This document shows positions 5,251 to 5,252 of a DNA stretch of 5,252 nucleotides, piece after piece. The translations under genes were made by a program, and so were the position numbers. Each line of letters opens with the position of its first letter. Within the stretch, counting starts at the first letter, position 1. The DNA is from JADJWR01 sp964509545 (GTDB lineage: Bacteria; Pseudomonadota; Gammaproteobacteria; Burkholderiales; Burkholderiaceae_F): NCBI GenBank assembly GCA_964509545.1, contig CAZDXQ010000093.1, positions 1-5,252 of the forward strand, read 5' to 3'. Under the pieces are notes generated by a model that was given only the letters and a program-made list of their open reading frames with translations, did not search any database and was not told where the DNA came from.

Positions 5251-5252
5251 GG

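Noticed and set aside
1..5252. Composite transposon or integrative element bounded by the terminal inverted repeats
   Set aside because: The interior carries only housekeeping envelope genes in a normal arrangement, with no transposase, integrase or visible target duplication. The codirectional relation of each repeat to its operon explains the inversion better.

Overview
The window is GC-rich DNA packed with genes typical of Gram-negative bacteria. It most resembles a betaproteobacterium (Rhodocyclales or Burkholderiales-like). The evidence is the kind of lipopolysaccharide (LPS) core enzymes, a TolC-type outer membrane protein with a Sec signal peptide, the waaA / tolC / rhodanese / isoaspartyl-methyltransferase-like gene order, and C/G-rich intergenic hairpins. 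The lineage call is an inference from protein character and gene order, not from a search.

Layout: positions 1-163 hold a short structured repeat carrying a Shine-Dalgarno (SD) sequence and a GTG-started mini-ORF. Two plus-strand genes follow in an overlapping pair: waaC (heptosyltransferase I, 164-1153) and waaA (Kdo transferase, 1150-2457). Together they perform early steps of LPS inner-core assembly at the cytoplasmic face of the inner membrane. They converge, with only 6 bp between stop codons, on a minus-strand cluster. Read in transcription order that cluster is a Pcm-like methyltransferase (5005-4316), a single-domain rhodanese (4316-3993, start coupled to the pcm stop by TGATG), a 194-bp hairpin-rich gap, and a TolC-family outer membrane factor (3798-2464). 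Positions 5006-5252 contain no conventional gene. They hold hairpins and a second, inverted copy of the repeat.

The five main genes look intact and conventional. The part least explained by standard annotation is the repeat. Bases 1-54 are an exact inverted match to 5197-5250, and similarity continues further inward. Each end has a core spaced by exactly 60 bp (37 to 97, and 5214 to 5154 on the minus strand). Each copy points into the window toward the operon next to it and offers GGAGGG followed by GTG at proper spacing. Each contains a hairpin, and the two hairpins differ by a compensatory base-pair change. The simplest reading is a dispersed betaproteobacterial repeat at which the contig broke, but its consistent placement as an operon leader deserves a check.
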